Part shown: in pieces, positions 15,956 through 24,772 of the stretch
How the letters are laid out: every line of letters starts with the position of its first letter
How positions within the stretch are numbered: position 1 is the stretch's first letter
Assembly (NCBI GenBank): GCA_022844405.1
Contig: JALHLV010000014.1
Location: forward strand, 1-64,000
Direction of reading: 5' to 3'
From: Sphingomonadales bacterium
GTDB lineage: Bacteria; Pseudomonadota; Alphaproteobacteria; SMXS01
Length of the DNA: 64,000 bases
Notes under the pieces: generated by a model
Database searches by the model: none
What the model saw: the letters and a program-made list of their open reading frames with translations, nothing else
What the model was told of the DNA's origin: nothing
Made by a program: the position numbers and the translations under genes

Positions 15956-18532
15956 CTACATATCGAACGAGATCTTGATGCCGTAGGTGCGCGGGTTGTT
16001 GTCCTGGATGAAGTTGAACAGCGTGGCCACCGCGGTCAGCGACTGCATGTAGCGCTCGTTGGTCAGGTTGCGGACGAACAGCGAGACCTTGTAGCGGTCG
16101 TCGGTCTCACGGAACGTCATGCTGGCGTTGAGGATGTGAGCGGCCTCGCGGATCGGCGTGACGTTGAACCCGTTGAAGTTGTTGATGCCCGCGACGCTGC
16201 CCGCCGGGACGCCGTTCGACGCCTGGTTCGACTTGGACTGGTAACGCCAGTCGCCGGCGAACTCGAGGAAGCCCATGTTGCCGACCGGGATTTCATAGGA
16301 CAGGCCGGCCGAGAACGTCCACTTGGGAGCGCGCACGAGCGGCAGGTCCGAGTTGTCGGTCGGGAAGATGAAGAAGGTGGTTCCCGCCGAGACGAAGCTG
16401 AACGCGTTGTCCGGGTCGCACGAGCCGCTCGCCGGGCCGGGATTGACGGTCGACGGACCGTCGATATCGACGCAGAAGTCGGTGCGCTTGGCGTCCAGAT
16501 AGCCCACGGTGCTCCACAGCCGCAGGCCGTCGGCCGGCACGGCGGTGATTTCTAGCTCAAGGCCGCGCGACACGGCGTCGGCCGCGTTGTCGGTCACCGT
16601 CTCCTGGCCGCCGCCCGAACCGGCGGACGACCGGATGATGCCGACCTGCTGGTCCTTGTACTCCATCCAGAAGCCGGTCAGGTTGACGCGGAGGCGGTTG
16701 TCGAAACCGTCCCACTTCATGCCGATTTCATAGTTGTCGACCTGCTCCTGGTCATAGGGCTGGCAGGTCTGGGTCGAGCCGCACCGGCCGTTGAAGCCGC
16801 CGCCACGGAAGCCGCGGGTCCAGCTGGCATAGAGGAACAGCTCGTCCATGGCCTGCCAGTTCAGGCCGACCTTGGGACCGATGTCGTTCCAGCTATTGCG
16901 GTTGCCTTCCAGGATGTCGGTGTCGCTGTCGAAGTAGTTGTAGCCGGGCGCGGTGGGGTTGAGGTTGCAGTCCCGCGAGCCGGTGGCGTTGACCACGGCG
17001 GGCGCGCAGGTCTGGATGTCCTTGTTTTCCTGGTTATAACGGACGCCGGCCACGAAGGTCAGCGTATCGGTGATATGCCAATTGGCCTGGGCGAAAATCG
17101 ACCACGCCTCGTGGTTGTGCACCGTCTCGCCGAAGCCGGCCGCATTGGGGTTCAGCGCGTTGAGGGTTGCCGCCGGACTGCCGGGAATGAGGCCCAGGCG
17201 CTGGCCGATCGCCGTACCCAACGCTCCGCCGAAGCCCGGGTCGAACAGCCAGCCGAAGGTGTCCTGCTCCATGCGGTAGCGCTGCTTGAAGTAGAACACG
17301 CCGGCCACGAAGTCGATCGTCTCGGAGAAGTCCGACGCGAAGCGCAGCTCGTGGGTGGTCTGCCAATGCCACTGCTGGCGCCGGGTCATGAAGATCGGCA
17401 GGGGCGTGGTGTCGAAGTCGTTGAACACGTCCTCGTGCACGTCGCGGTAGTTGCCGACATAGGTGATCGTGCCGACGTCGGGGATCGTATAGTTGATTTC
17501 GCCGGTCAGGCCGAAGACATCGAAGTCCGAACCGCGGCCGCTGGTGTTGTCATGCTCGATCGCGAAGTCCTGCTTGCCGCGTTCCTGGGCGCAGAACCGG
17601 GTGAAGCTGTCGCCTGAATGGACCCAGCCGATCAGCGGGATGGTCTGGGACGTGAACGGGCTGAAATTGCCGTTCGCGTCGGCGCGGCAGACGTTGTACG
17701 GCGTGTTCGCCCAGGAGTCGTCGCGTTCGCGGACGATCTCGCCGCGCACGATGATTTCCAGATTGTCGGTGGGCGTGAACAGCAGCGACGGCAGGATGGT
17801 GAAGCGGTCGGTGCCGCCGTAGTTGCTGCCGTCGGTGAGGTTCTTGTAGAAGCCGTCATTGTTGGTCGACTTGGCGGCGAGGCGCAGCGCGAACTTGTCC
17901 TCGACGATCGGGACGTTGATGACGCCCTCGATGTTGATCGTGCCGTAATTGCCGGCCTCGAACGAGCCTTTCACGTCGAATTCGGTCGCGTCGGGCTTGT
18001 TGTGGCGCACCAGCACCGCGCCGGCGACCGTGTTGCGGCCGAACAGCGTGCCCTGGGGGCCGCGCAGCACTTCCACCGCCGAGATGTCGAGCAGGTCGGA
18101 CAGCGAGGTGGAGTTGCGGGCCATGTAGACGCCGTCGATGAACACCGGTACCGACGGATCGGCCGAGGATTCGATGTCGGCGGTGCCGAAGCCGCGGATC
18201 GAGAAGGCGGCGGCGTTCTGGAACGCGCCGACCGGCTCGAGCATGACGTTCGGCGCCTGGTTGGTCAGGTCGCGCAGGTCGACCACGAACGCCCGGGCGA
18301 GCGTGTCGCCCTCGATGGTCGTGGTGGCGACCGGGGTCGTCTGGGCCGAAGACTCGATCTTCTGCGCCTGGGTGACGACGGTTTCCAGCTTGGTGCGCAC
18401 ACCGCGCGGACCCGGATCTTCCGCGGCCGGCGGGTCCTGCGCCCAAGCCGCGCCGGAAGACAGCGCGACGGCGGACACCGCCATGATGCTCAGCGGTGTC
18501 CGCAGCCTGCCAAATGATTTGAATTGTTCCAT
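15956..18532 (-). CDS. TonB-dependent outer-membrane receptor (paralogue)
   Basis: An 858-residue receptor. The signal peptide ends near AWAQ at about residue 32, and the candidate TonB box is LETVVTQAQ. The plug holds VMLEPVGAFQNAAAFSIRG and LRGPQGTLFGRNTVAGAV; the barrel ends GIKISFDM. Plug motifs match the neighbouring receptor closely (MLEPVG/SLEPVG, SIRGFGTADIES/YIRGQGTADIES), so the pair arose by duplication and then diverged in the barrel. The start at 18532 follows GGGGAG; the upstream extension is basic and unlikely. Ligand unknown. A TenA gene is divergent on its right, which could hint at a thiamin-related ligand but is not evidence by itself. Confidence 0.93.
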   Translation of the reverse strand: MEQFKSFGRLRTPLSIMAVSAVALSSGAAWAQDPPAAEDPGPRGVRTKLETVVTQAQKIESSAQTTPVATTTIEGDTLARAFVVDLRDLTNQAPNVMLEPVGAFQNAAAFSIRGFGTADIESSADPSVPVFIDGVYMARNSTSLSDLLDISAVEVLRGPQGTLFGRNTVAGAVLVRHNKPDATEFDVKGSFEAGNYGTINIEGVINVPIVEDKFALRLAAKSTNNDGFYKNLTDGSNYGGTDRFTILPSLLFTPTDNLEIIVRGEIVRERDDSWANTPYNVCRADANGNFSPFTSQTIPLIGWVHSGDSFTRFCAQERGKQDFAIEHDNTSGRGSDFDVFGLTGEINYTIPDVGTITYVGNYRDVHEDVFNDFDTTPLPIFMTRRQQWHWQTTHELRFASDFSETIDFVAGVFYFKQRYRMEQDTFGWLFDPGFGGALGTAIGQRLGLIPGSPAATLNALNPNAAGFGETVHNHEAWSIFAQANWHITDTLTFVAGVRYNQENKDIQTCAPAVVNATGSRDCNLNPTAPGYNYFDSDTDILEGNRNSWNDIGPKVGLNWQAMDELFLYASWTRGFRGGGFNGRCGSTQTCQPYDQEQVDNYEIGMKWDGFDNRLRVNLTGFWMEYKDQQVGIIRSSAGSGGGQETVTDNAADAVSRGLELEITAVPADGLRLWSTVGYLDAKRTDFCVDIDGPSTVNPGPASGSCDPDNAFSFVSAGTTFFIFPTDNSDLPLVRAPKWTFSAGLSYEIPVGNMGFLEFAGDWRYQSKSNQASNGVPAGSVAGINNFNGFNVTPIREAAHILNASMTFRETDDRYKVSLFVRNLTNERYMQSLTAVATLFNFIQDNNPRTYGIKISFDM

Positions 18533-18937
18533 GAGAGCTCCCCTGGACGACGTGAATTGAAAGGTTTTACCACCCACGTTTGCTCGTGGGGTTGCGCCTC
18601 GCCGACGGTCACCTGGATCGACTGCCTGTACTCTCCCCGGGCCGCCCATCGGCTTGAAACCGCCGATCTGCTAGGGCTTGCTATTGTTTCCGCACGGTGA
18701 CAGATAACGCCACCGGCAGCCGCCAGCGCAATGAAAAAGACGCCGCGGAGAGACTGCCGACCCCATTTCCGGTTTCGCTGTGACCAAAACGCCACAGAGG
18801 CGGCAGCCTGTTGCCGATGTGCAAGCATCGATGACTTTTCTTGCGGTTGGATCGCGGGTCGGGGAGAGTGTCGCATCGTGGCCACATCGCGTCGCGGCCG
18901 ACGCGAACGCACGCCGATCCGCCGAAAGGAATACGCC
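18533..18937. other. Divergent upstream region of a TonB receptor and tenA
   Basis: No gene is supported in this 405-bp stretch. On the receptor side the leader has a small stem CCCACG/CGTGGG at 18573-18590 lying about 40 bases before the receptor ATG. I looked for a TPP riboswitch ahead of tenA (CTGAGA and the ACC...GAACCTGATCTGG core) and did not find one. A weak ribosome site (GAAAGGA) precedes tenA. Confidence 0.5.
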
Positions 18938-19600
18938 ATGTCATTCTGCGAAGGGCTCTGGCAGCAGGCGCTGCCGAGGCGCACCGCTATCCTCGACCTG
19001 CCGTTCAACCGCGAGCTGGCCGCCGGGACGCTGCCGCGCGAGACGTTCCAGTTCTACATGCTGCAGGACAGCCTGTATCTCGACGGCTATTCGCGCGCGC
19101 TGTCGCTGCTGTCGGCGCGGGCGCCCGAGACCGACATGATGCTGGAATTCGCCCAGGCGGCGCAGGTGGCGCTGGTGGTCGAGCGGTCGCTGCACGAGAG
19201 CGTGTTCCGGGACTACGGCCTCGACCGGTCGGTGGTCGAGGCGGCGGAGCCGTCGCCGACCTGCCTCGGCTACGTCAACTTCCTGATCGCCACCGCGCAC
19301 CAGGCCAGCATCGAGGAAGCGGTGGCCGCTGTGCTGCCGTGCTTCTGGGTCTATGAGGAGGTGGGCAACGCGATCCATGAGCGCGCCGCCGCCGGCAATC
19401 CCTACCGCGCCTGGATCGACGCCTATGCCAGCGAGGAGTTCGCGGCAGCGGTGCGGCGGGTGATCGGCATCACCGACCGGCTGGCGCTGCACGCGTCGCC
19501 GAAAGTGGCCGCCGGCATGACCCGGGCGTTCATGCGCTCGGTGCAGTACGAATGGCTGTTCTGGGACAGCGCCTATACCCGCGAGCGCTGGCCGGTGTGA
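18938..19600 (+). CDS. tenA: TenA family thiamin-salvage aminohydrolase (thiaminase II)
   Basis: A 220-residue all-helical protein of TenA length. The whole known active site is present, with the numbering of the Bacillus subtilis enzyme: Asp44, Tyr47, Tyr51, Tyr112, Cys135 (in PCFWVY), Tyr139, Tyr163 and Glu205 (in YEWLFWD). The family hydrolyses aminopyrimidine breakdown products of thiamin to hydroxymethylpyrimidine for re-use, and cleaves thiamin weakly. I start at the ATG at 18938 after GAAAGGA; upstream sequence is not coding-like. No thiamin biosynthesis gene or TPP riboswitch is in view. It stands between a divergent TonB receptor gene and a co-directional amidohydrolase gene 76 bp downstream. 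Confidence 0.9.
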   Translation: MSFCEGLWQQALPRRTAILDLPFNRELAAGTLPRETFQFYMLQDSLYLDGYSRALSLLSARAPETDMMLEFAQAAQVALVVERSLHESVFRDYGLDRSVVEAAEPSPTCLGYVNFLIATAHQASIEEAVAAVLPCFWVYEEVGNAIHERAAAGNPYRAWIDAYASEEFAAAVRRVIGITDRLALHASPKVAAGMTRAFMRSVQYEWLFWDSAYTRERWPV

Positions 19601-19676
19601 GCGGAAACCGGCCGGCAACCCCGCCTCGACATCGATCCGCGCCCCTGCTTTAATGGCGGCAAACGGGAGACAGATC

Positions 19677-21374
19677 ATGAGCTACGACATCAAGATCGTC
19701 GGTGGCACCATCGTGGACGGCACCGGCGCGCCGGGCTACCGGGGCGATCTGGGCATCAGGAACGGGCGCGTGGTCGCGCTGGGCGATGCGCCCGAAGCGG
19801 GGCGCACGGTGATCGACGCCGCCGGCAAGGTGGTCTGCCCCGGCTTCGTCGACATCCACACCCATTACGACGCGCAGGTGCTGTGGGACCGGATGCTGAC
19901 CATCTCGCCGTGGCACGGCGTCACCACCGCCGTCGTCGGCAATTGCGGCTTCGGCATCGCGCCGACCCGGCCGGAGCACCGCCGCCTGATCCTGCAGACG
20001 CTGGAGAACGTGGAAGGCATGTCGCTCGACGCGCTTGAAGCGGGCCTGGGCGACGATTGGGGCTTCGAGACCTTTCCGGAGTATCTCGACGCGCTCGAGC
20101 GCCACGGCATGGCGATCAACATGGGCGTGCTGCTCGGCCACACGCCGCTGCGGATGTATGTGATGGGCGAGGACGCCGTCGAGCGGGCGGCGACGCCCGA
20201 CGAAGTGGCGCGGATGCGCGACCTGGTGCGCGAAGGGCTGCAGGCTGGCGCGGTCGGCTTCTCGACGTCGAAGGCGATCACCCATTGGGGCTATCACGGC
20301 AAGCCGGTACCCAGCCGCCTCGCCGAGCTGGACGAGATCGAGGAACTGGCCAGCCCGGTCGGCGACGTGGGCGGCATGGTGCAGGTCAATGTGGGGCCGG
20401 GCTTCTATCTCAAGGAACTGGCGCCGATCGCCCGGCGGACCGGCCGCACCATCAGCTGGACGGCGATGCTGACCGGCCTGTTCGGCCCGGGCGGCCACCG
20501 CAAGCAGCTCGACCGCACGGCCGCCCTGGTCGAGGACGGGCTCAACATCATCCCGCAGGTGGCGTGCCGGCCGCTCAATTTCGAGTTCCAGTTCGAGGCG
20601 CCGTTCCCGTTCGAGGCCATGCCGATGTTCGCCGAGCTGGGCGCGGGCACCCGCGCGGCGCGGCTGGCGAAATACGCCGATCCGGCCTGGCGCCAGCGGG
20701 TGCGCGACAATTTGATCCCGGTGCTGGCCGGCTGGGCCGACCGGACCACCATCGCCGTCTATCCGCCCGAGCCGGCGCTGGAAGAGCGCAACCTGGCCGA
20801 CGTCGCTGCCGAGCGCGGCATTGACGCCGCCGACCTGGCGTTCGACATGGCGCTCGCCACCGACCTCAAGGCGCGCTTTCGCACCGCCGTGCTGAACACG
20901 GACGAGGAGGCCATCGGCGAAATGCTGCACGATCCCAACACGGTGCTGGGCCTGTCCGACGCGGGCGCCCACGCCAGCCAGCTCTGCGATGCCTGCTTCT
21001 CGACCCATCTGCTGAGCCACTGGGTGCGCGAGAAGGGCGTGCTGACCATCGAGCAGGGCGTGCGCGCGCTGACGTCGCGGCCGGCCGAGGTGTTCGGCAT
21101 CACCGACCGCGGCCGGCTCGAGGTCGGGCTGCCGGCCGACGTGGTGGTGTTCGATCCGGCGACCATCGCCGCCGCGCCGATCACGCGGGTCTACGACCTG
21201 CCGGCCGGCGCCGACCGGCTGCAGTCGGACGCGGTGGGCATCGACGCGGTCATCGTCAACGGTACCCTGCTGCGCCGGAACGGCGTCGACCAGGTCGATC
21301 CGGCGGGCGCCCTGCCGGGCCGGCTGCTGCGCCGCGGCCGGGCATCGGAGACGGGCCGGCTGGCGGCCGAATAG
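19677..21374 (+). CDS. N-acyl-D-amino-acid deacylase-like amidohydrolase
   Basis: A 565-residue metal-dependent amidohydrolase. Key residues: His61 and His63 in DIHTHYDAQ, Cys90 in GNCGFG (the bridging metal ligand of D-aminoacylases, instead of a carboxylated Lys), and the catalytic Asp in LGLSDAGAHASQ. Family members deacylate N-acyl-D-amino acids, but many marine and soil paralogues have unassigned amide substrates. The start at 19677 follows GGGAGA eight bases upstream. A paralogue with the same metal-site motifs is encoded at 59521-61257. It may be co-transcribed with tenA, 76 bp upstream. Cytosolic; no signal peptide. Confidence 0.88.
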   Translation: MSYDIKIVGGTIVDGTGAPGYRGDLGIRNGRVVALGDAPEAGRTVIDAAGKVVCPGFVDIHTHYDAQVLWDRMLTISPWHGVTTAVVGNCGFGIAPTRPEHRRLILQTLENVEGMSLDALEAGLGDDWGFETFPEYLDALERHGMAINMGVLLGHTPLRMYVMGEDAVERAATPDEVARMRDLVREGLQAGAVGFSTSKAITHWGYHGKPVPSRLAELDEIEELASPVGDVGGMVQVNVGPGFYLKELAPIARRTGRTISWTAMLTGLFGPGGHRKQLDRTAALVEDGLNIIPQVACRPLNFEFQFEAPFPFEAMPMFAELGAGTRAARLAKYADPAWRQRVRDNLIPVLAGWADRTTIAVYPPEPALEERNLADVAAERGIDAADLAFDMALATDLKARFRTAVLNTDEEAIGEMLHDPNTVLGLSDAGAHASQLCDACFSTHLLSHWVREKGVLTIEQGVRALTSRPAEVFGITDRGRLEVGLPADVVVFDPATIAAAPITRVYDLPAGADRLQSDAVGIDAVIVNGTLLRRNGVDQVDPAGALPGRLLRRGRASETGRLAAE

Positions 21375-21681
21375 ATCGTCGCCGGAGACCGGCGAAACCG
21401 GCCGGAAACGACATATCCATGGTTAATCCGTAGCTTACGGCTGCAGTATGCACGCACGCATGTTGTCGCGGGTGGCGAATGGGAGTACCTTCTGCCCATA
21501 TTGGGGCTGTAAGGAGGAGGGGCCGCCGCCGGGTTCCGGGCGCGTTCGCCGGCCAGGGTGCGTTTCCCTCATGGGCCATGGGCCAAAGCGTCGGCATGCC
21601 GGGCACGTCCGGGCGGCTTGAACCGATCGTCGGGCGGACATTCACGCCCCAACCCGGCCGTGACGGCACGGGAGCGTGGAC
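21375..21681. other. Upstream region of the sensor kinase gene; no gene seen
   Basis: This 307-bp gap between the amidohydrolase stop and the kinase start has no convincing coding frame. A GC-rich self-complementary stretch at about 21382-21410 (GCCGGAGACCGGC and AACCGGCCGG) could terminate the upstream gene, without a T-run. The AT-richer stretch around 21410-21445 may hold the promoter. Confidence 0.45.
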
Positions 21682-24288
21682 GTGACGCTATCGCGGCAGT
21701 TGCTGCTGGCGATGGTCGCTCTGGCGGTCGCCACGGCCGGCATCGTCAGCATCTTCATCTACCGGGACCTGGACAAGTCCATCGTGCCGGTCGAACTGCG
21801 CCGGCTCGAGGCCGCGACCCGGATCGCGGCGACGAGGCTCGATGCCTACGCAAGGAGTGCCCGCGACGACACGCTGGTGCTGCGCGGCTCGGCGAGCGTG
21901 AACGGCATCGTCCGCGCCCGTCTTGCGGGTGGCCGCGATCCGCGTACCGGCTTGGCCGAAGCCGACTGGAAGAACCATCTCGCCCAACTGATCGAGTCGA
22001 TGGCCAGCGCCAAGCCGAACTACGTCAAGATCAGGCTTATTGGCCTGGAGGACGGCGGCAGGGAAATCGTCCGGGTCGATCGCCTCGGCGCCGGCGGGAG
22101 CATCCGGCGCATTCCCGACGAGGACCTGCAGCGCAAGGGCGACCGGCCGTTCGTCCCCGGGACGGTCGCCCTGGGCGAGGGCCAGATCTACGTGTCGGCG
22201 GTGGACCTGAACCAGGAGAACGGCGTGATCGCCGATCCGATGATGCCGGTCCTGCGCACCGGGACGCCGGTCTACGCGCCGGACGGCACACCATTCGGCC
22301 TCATCCTGATCAACCTGGACATGCGGCCCGTGTTCGGCGAGTTGCGGGCGGGCGTGGCCGGCGGCGCCAGGCTGTTCGTCGTCAACGAGGACGGCGACTA
22401 CCTCGTCCACCCCGATCCCAAACGCGAGTTCGCCTTCGAGTTCGGGCGCCACGACCGTCTCAAGGACGACCTGCCGGGAATCCGCGCGGGCGAGGGGACG
22501 GTCGCGACGACGTTGGATGGCGATCCCTATGCGGCGGCCTATGTCAACACGCGGCTGGCCGGGGGGCCCACACTGACCGTGATCAAGGCGGTGCCCCGTG
22601 GCGAGATCGTCGCCGCCATGGCGCCGGTGCGACAATCCGCGCTCGTCGCCGGCGGTCTCGCGACGCTCCTGGCGGTGATGGTGGCCATCGGCCTGTCGCG
22701 GTCGCTGTCGCGGCCGGTGCAGCGCATGACGCAAGCGGTCAACAGCCTGCGATCCGGCGGGACCGGCCAGCTTCCCGTCGATGCGCCGGGCGAGGTCGGC
22801 GTACTGGCGCGCGCCTTCCAGCACTACGCGCAGCGCGAAAACATGTTCTCGGCGGCGCTGGCCTCGTCCGAGGACGCGGTGATCGCCATGACGCCCGACG
22901 GCATGATCACCGGCTGGAATCCGGCTGCCGAGACGCTGTACGGCTACTCGGCCCAGGAAGTCCTCGGCAAGGCGTCGCGGATGCTGGTGGCCGAGTCACA
23001 GCGGGACAACTACGAGGAACGGCTCGCCACCATCGGGCGGGGCGGCGGCTTCGACGACCCGCAGGTGCTCCATGTGGCCAAGGACGGGCGCCTGCTGCTG
23101 CTGGAGGCACGGGTGTCTTCGGTGCGCGGCCCTTCCGGCGAGCTGATCGGCGCGGTCGCCATGCTGTCGGACGTCACCGAGACGCGGCAGTTGCAGGCCA
23201 AGTTCCAAATGGCGTTCGAGGCCTCGCCCAGCGGCATGATCCTGGTCGACGAGGCCGGCGTCATCACGCTGTCCAATTCCCAGATCGCCCGGATGTTCGG
23301 CTACGACGCCGGCGAACTGATTGGTCGGCGGATCGAGACGCTGGTGCCGGAAGGCGCGCGCGCCGGGCATTCGGGCAACCGCGCGTCGTTCATGCGCGAC
23401 CCCTCGGAGCGGGCCATGGGCGCCAGGCGCGACCTGCGCGGCAGGCGAAAGGACGGCAGCGAGTTTCCGGTCGAGATTCTGCTGGCGCCGATCCGTACCG
23501 AGACCGGCCTGCTGGTGCTGGCCGCGGTGGTGGATATCAGCGAGCGCAAAATGGCGGCCGACGCGCTGATGGCCAAGACCCGCGAACTGGAACGCTCGAA
23601 CGCCGAGCTGGAGCAATTCGCCTATGTCGCCTCGCACGACCTGCGCGAACCGCTGCGCATGGTCGCCAGCTACACCGAACTGCTGGCCGAGCGCTATGGC
23701 GGCAAGCTCGACGAGCGGGCCGACAAGTATGTCGGCTATATCGTCGACGGCGCCAAGCGCATGCAGCAACTGGTCAGCGACCTGCTGGCGCTGTCGCGCG
23801 TTGGCACCCAGGGCAAGCCGCCGGAACCGGTCGATTCAAGCGACGTTCTCAAAAACGTGATCCGGGCGATGACGCCGACGATTCGCGAGGCCAACGCCCG
23901 GATTATCCCTGGATCGCTGCCGATCGTCGCCGCCGATGAGGGTCAACTGGGCCAGCTATTCCAGAATCTTATTGGTAACGCGATCAAATTTCGCGCGCCA
24001 GACCGCGCACCGTCGATCATAATCGATGCCAAGCGCGCCGATGGCGCGTGGGTCTTTTCCGTGCAGGACAACGGAATCGGCATCGAGAGCCAGTATTCGG
24101 AGCGGATTTTCCAGATGTTTCAGCGGCTGCATGGCCGGGATGAGTATGACGGCAACGGCATTGGCCTGGCGATCGCCAAGAAGATCGTCGAACGTCACGG
24201 CGGCACGATCTGGTTATCGTCGACCGTCGGTGAGGGAACGGTATTCTATTTCTCCCTGCCGGCTCATGACGAGCGAGGTGCCGCATGA
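21682..24288 (+). CDS. Membrane sensor histidine kinase, Cache-HAMP-PAS-PAS
   Basis: An 868-residue sensor. A first membrane helix lies at about residues 4-24, then a large periplasmic region (about 30-315) of Cache type, with a ligand-domain look around 'PVYAPDGTPFGLILINLDMR'. A second helix lies at about 317-337, then HAMP, two PAS domains (roughly 400-505 and 510-625), a dimerisation domain with phospho-accepting His652 in YVASHDLREPL, and a HATPase ending GNGIGLAIAKKI. The HDLREPL box is that of Cph1-like kinases, which usually pair with single-domain receivers like the next gene. I choose the GTG at 21682 because GGGAG lies seven bases upstream; the GTG at 21676 would be only one base from it. 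The stop overlaps the receiver ATG by four bases. Confidence 0.9.
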   Translation: MTLSRQLLLAMVALAVATAGIVSIFIYRDLDKSIVPVELRRLEAATRIAATRLDAYARSARDDTLVLRGSASVNGIVRARLAGGRDPRTGLAEADWKNHLAQLIESMASAKPNYVKIRLIGLEDGGREIVRVDRLGAGGSIRRIPDEDLQRKGDRPFVPGTVALGEGQIYVSAVDLNQENGVIADPMMPVLRTGTPVYAPDGTPFGLILINLDMRPVFGELRAGVAGGARLFVVNEDGDYLVHPDPKREFAFEFGRHDRLKDDLPGIRAGEGTVATTLDGDPYAAAYVNTRLAGGPTLTVIKAVPRGEIVAAMAPVRQSALVAGGLATLLAVMVAIGLSRSLSRPVQRMTQAVNSLRSGGTGQLPVDAPGEVGVLARAFQHYAQRENMFSAALASSEDAVIAMTPDGMITGWNPAAETLYGYSAQEVLGKASRMLVAESQRDNYEERLATIGRGGGFDDPQVLHVAKDGRLLLLEARVSSVRGPSGELIGAVAMLSDVTETRQLQAKFQMAFEASPSGMILVDEAGVITLSNSQIARMFGYDAGELIGRRIETLVPEGARAGHSGNRASFMRDPSERAMGARRDLRGRRKDGSEFPVEILLAPIRTETGLLVLAAVVDISERKMAADALMAKTRELERSNAELEQFAYVASHDLREPLRMVASYTELLAERYGGKLDERADKYVGYIVDGAKRMQQLVSDLLALSRVGTQGKPPEPVDSSDVLKNVIRAMTPTIREANARIIPGSLPIVAADEGQLGQLFQNLIGNAIKFRAPDRAPSIIIDAKRADGAWVFSVQDNGIGIESQYSERIFQMFQRLHGRDEYDGNGIGLAIAKKIVERHGGTIWLSSTVGEGTVFYFSLPAHDERGAA

Positions 24289-24731
24289 AACTGATCCGGA
24301 TACTTCTGGTCGAAGACAACGAGGCCGATGTCGAGTTGACCCGCGAGGCGTTCGAGCGAAGCGATCTCAACGTCGAGCTGTCGGTGGCGCAGGACGGCGT
24401 CGAGGCCATCGACATTCTCACCGGGCGCAGGGCGATGCCGCGCGCCGCACGCCCGGACCTGATCCTGCTCGACCTCAACCTGCCCAAGGTCGACGGGCGG
24501 CAGGTGCTGTCGAAGATCAAGGACGACAGCGAGCTCAAGAGGATCCCCGTCGTCGTGCTGACGTCGTCGGACGCCGAGGCCGATGTGACCGCCAGCTACC
24601 AGCTCGGCGCGAACTGCTTCATCACCAAGCCGGGCGATTTTCGGGAGTACCAGGACGTGGTGCGCGCACTGGAAGGGTTCTGGTTTGCCGTCGCGACGCT
24701 GCCGAAGGCATCCAACGACTTGGCGGGATAG
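24285..24731 (+). CDS. Single-domain response regulator (Rcp1/CheY-like)
   Basis: A 148-residue receiver with no output domain. The acidic pocket is Glu10-Asp11, the phospho-accepting Asp63 is in LILLDLNLPKVDG, and the conserved Lys115 is in ITKPGDF. The inserted loop between strands 2 and 3 (DILTGRRAMPRAARP) is typical of the Rcp1 group that serves Cph1-type kinases. It is translationally coupled to the upstream kinase (ATGA). It is probably a phosphate shuttle or an allosteric partner for another protein, perhaps the hybrid kinase encoded 41 bp downstream. Confidence 0.92.
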   Translation: MKLIRILLVEDNEADVELTREAFERSDLNVELSVAQDGVEAIDILTGRRAMPRAARPDLILLDLNLPKVDGRQVLSKIKDDSELKRIPVVVLTSSDAEADVTASYQLGANCFITKPGDFREYQDVVRALEGFWFAVATLPKASNDLAG

Positions 24732-24772
24732 GCGGCCAGACGCCGGATTGATTGGGGGATTTGGGGGAATTC

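Noticed and set aside
18541-18700. Leader of the TonB receptor with GGGAGAG, GTCGGCGAGGCGCAA and GGTAAAACC on the minus strand, faintly like a glycine riboswitch
   Set aside because: The closing CTCTCAGG element is absent and the paired regions do not align with the aptamer; only a small 6-bp stem is clear.
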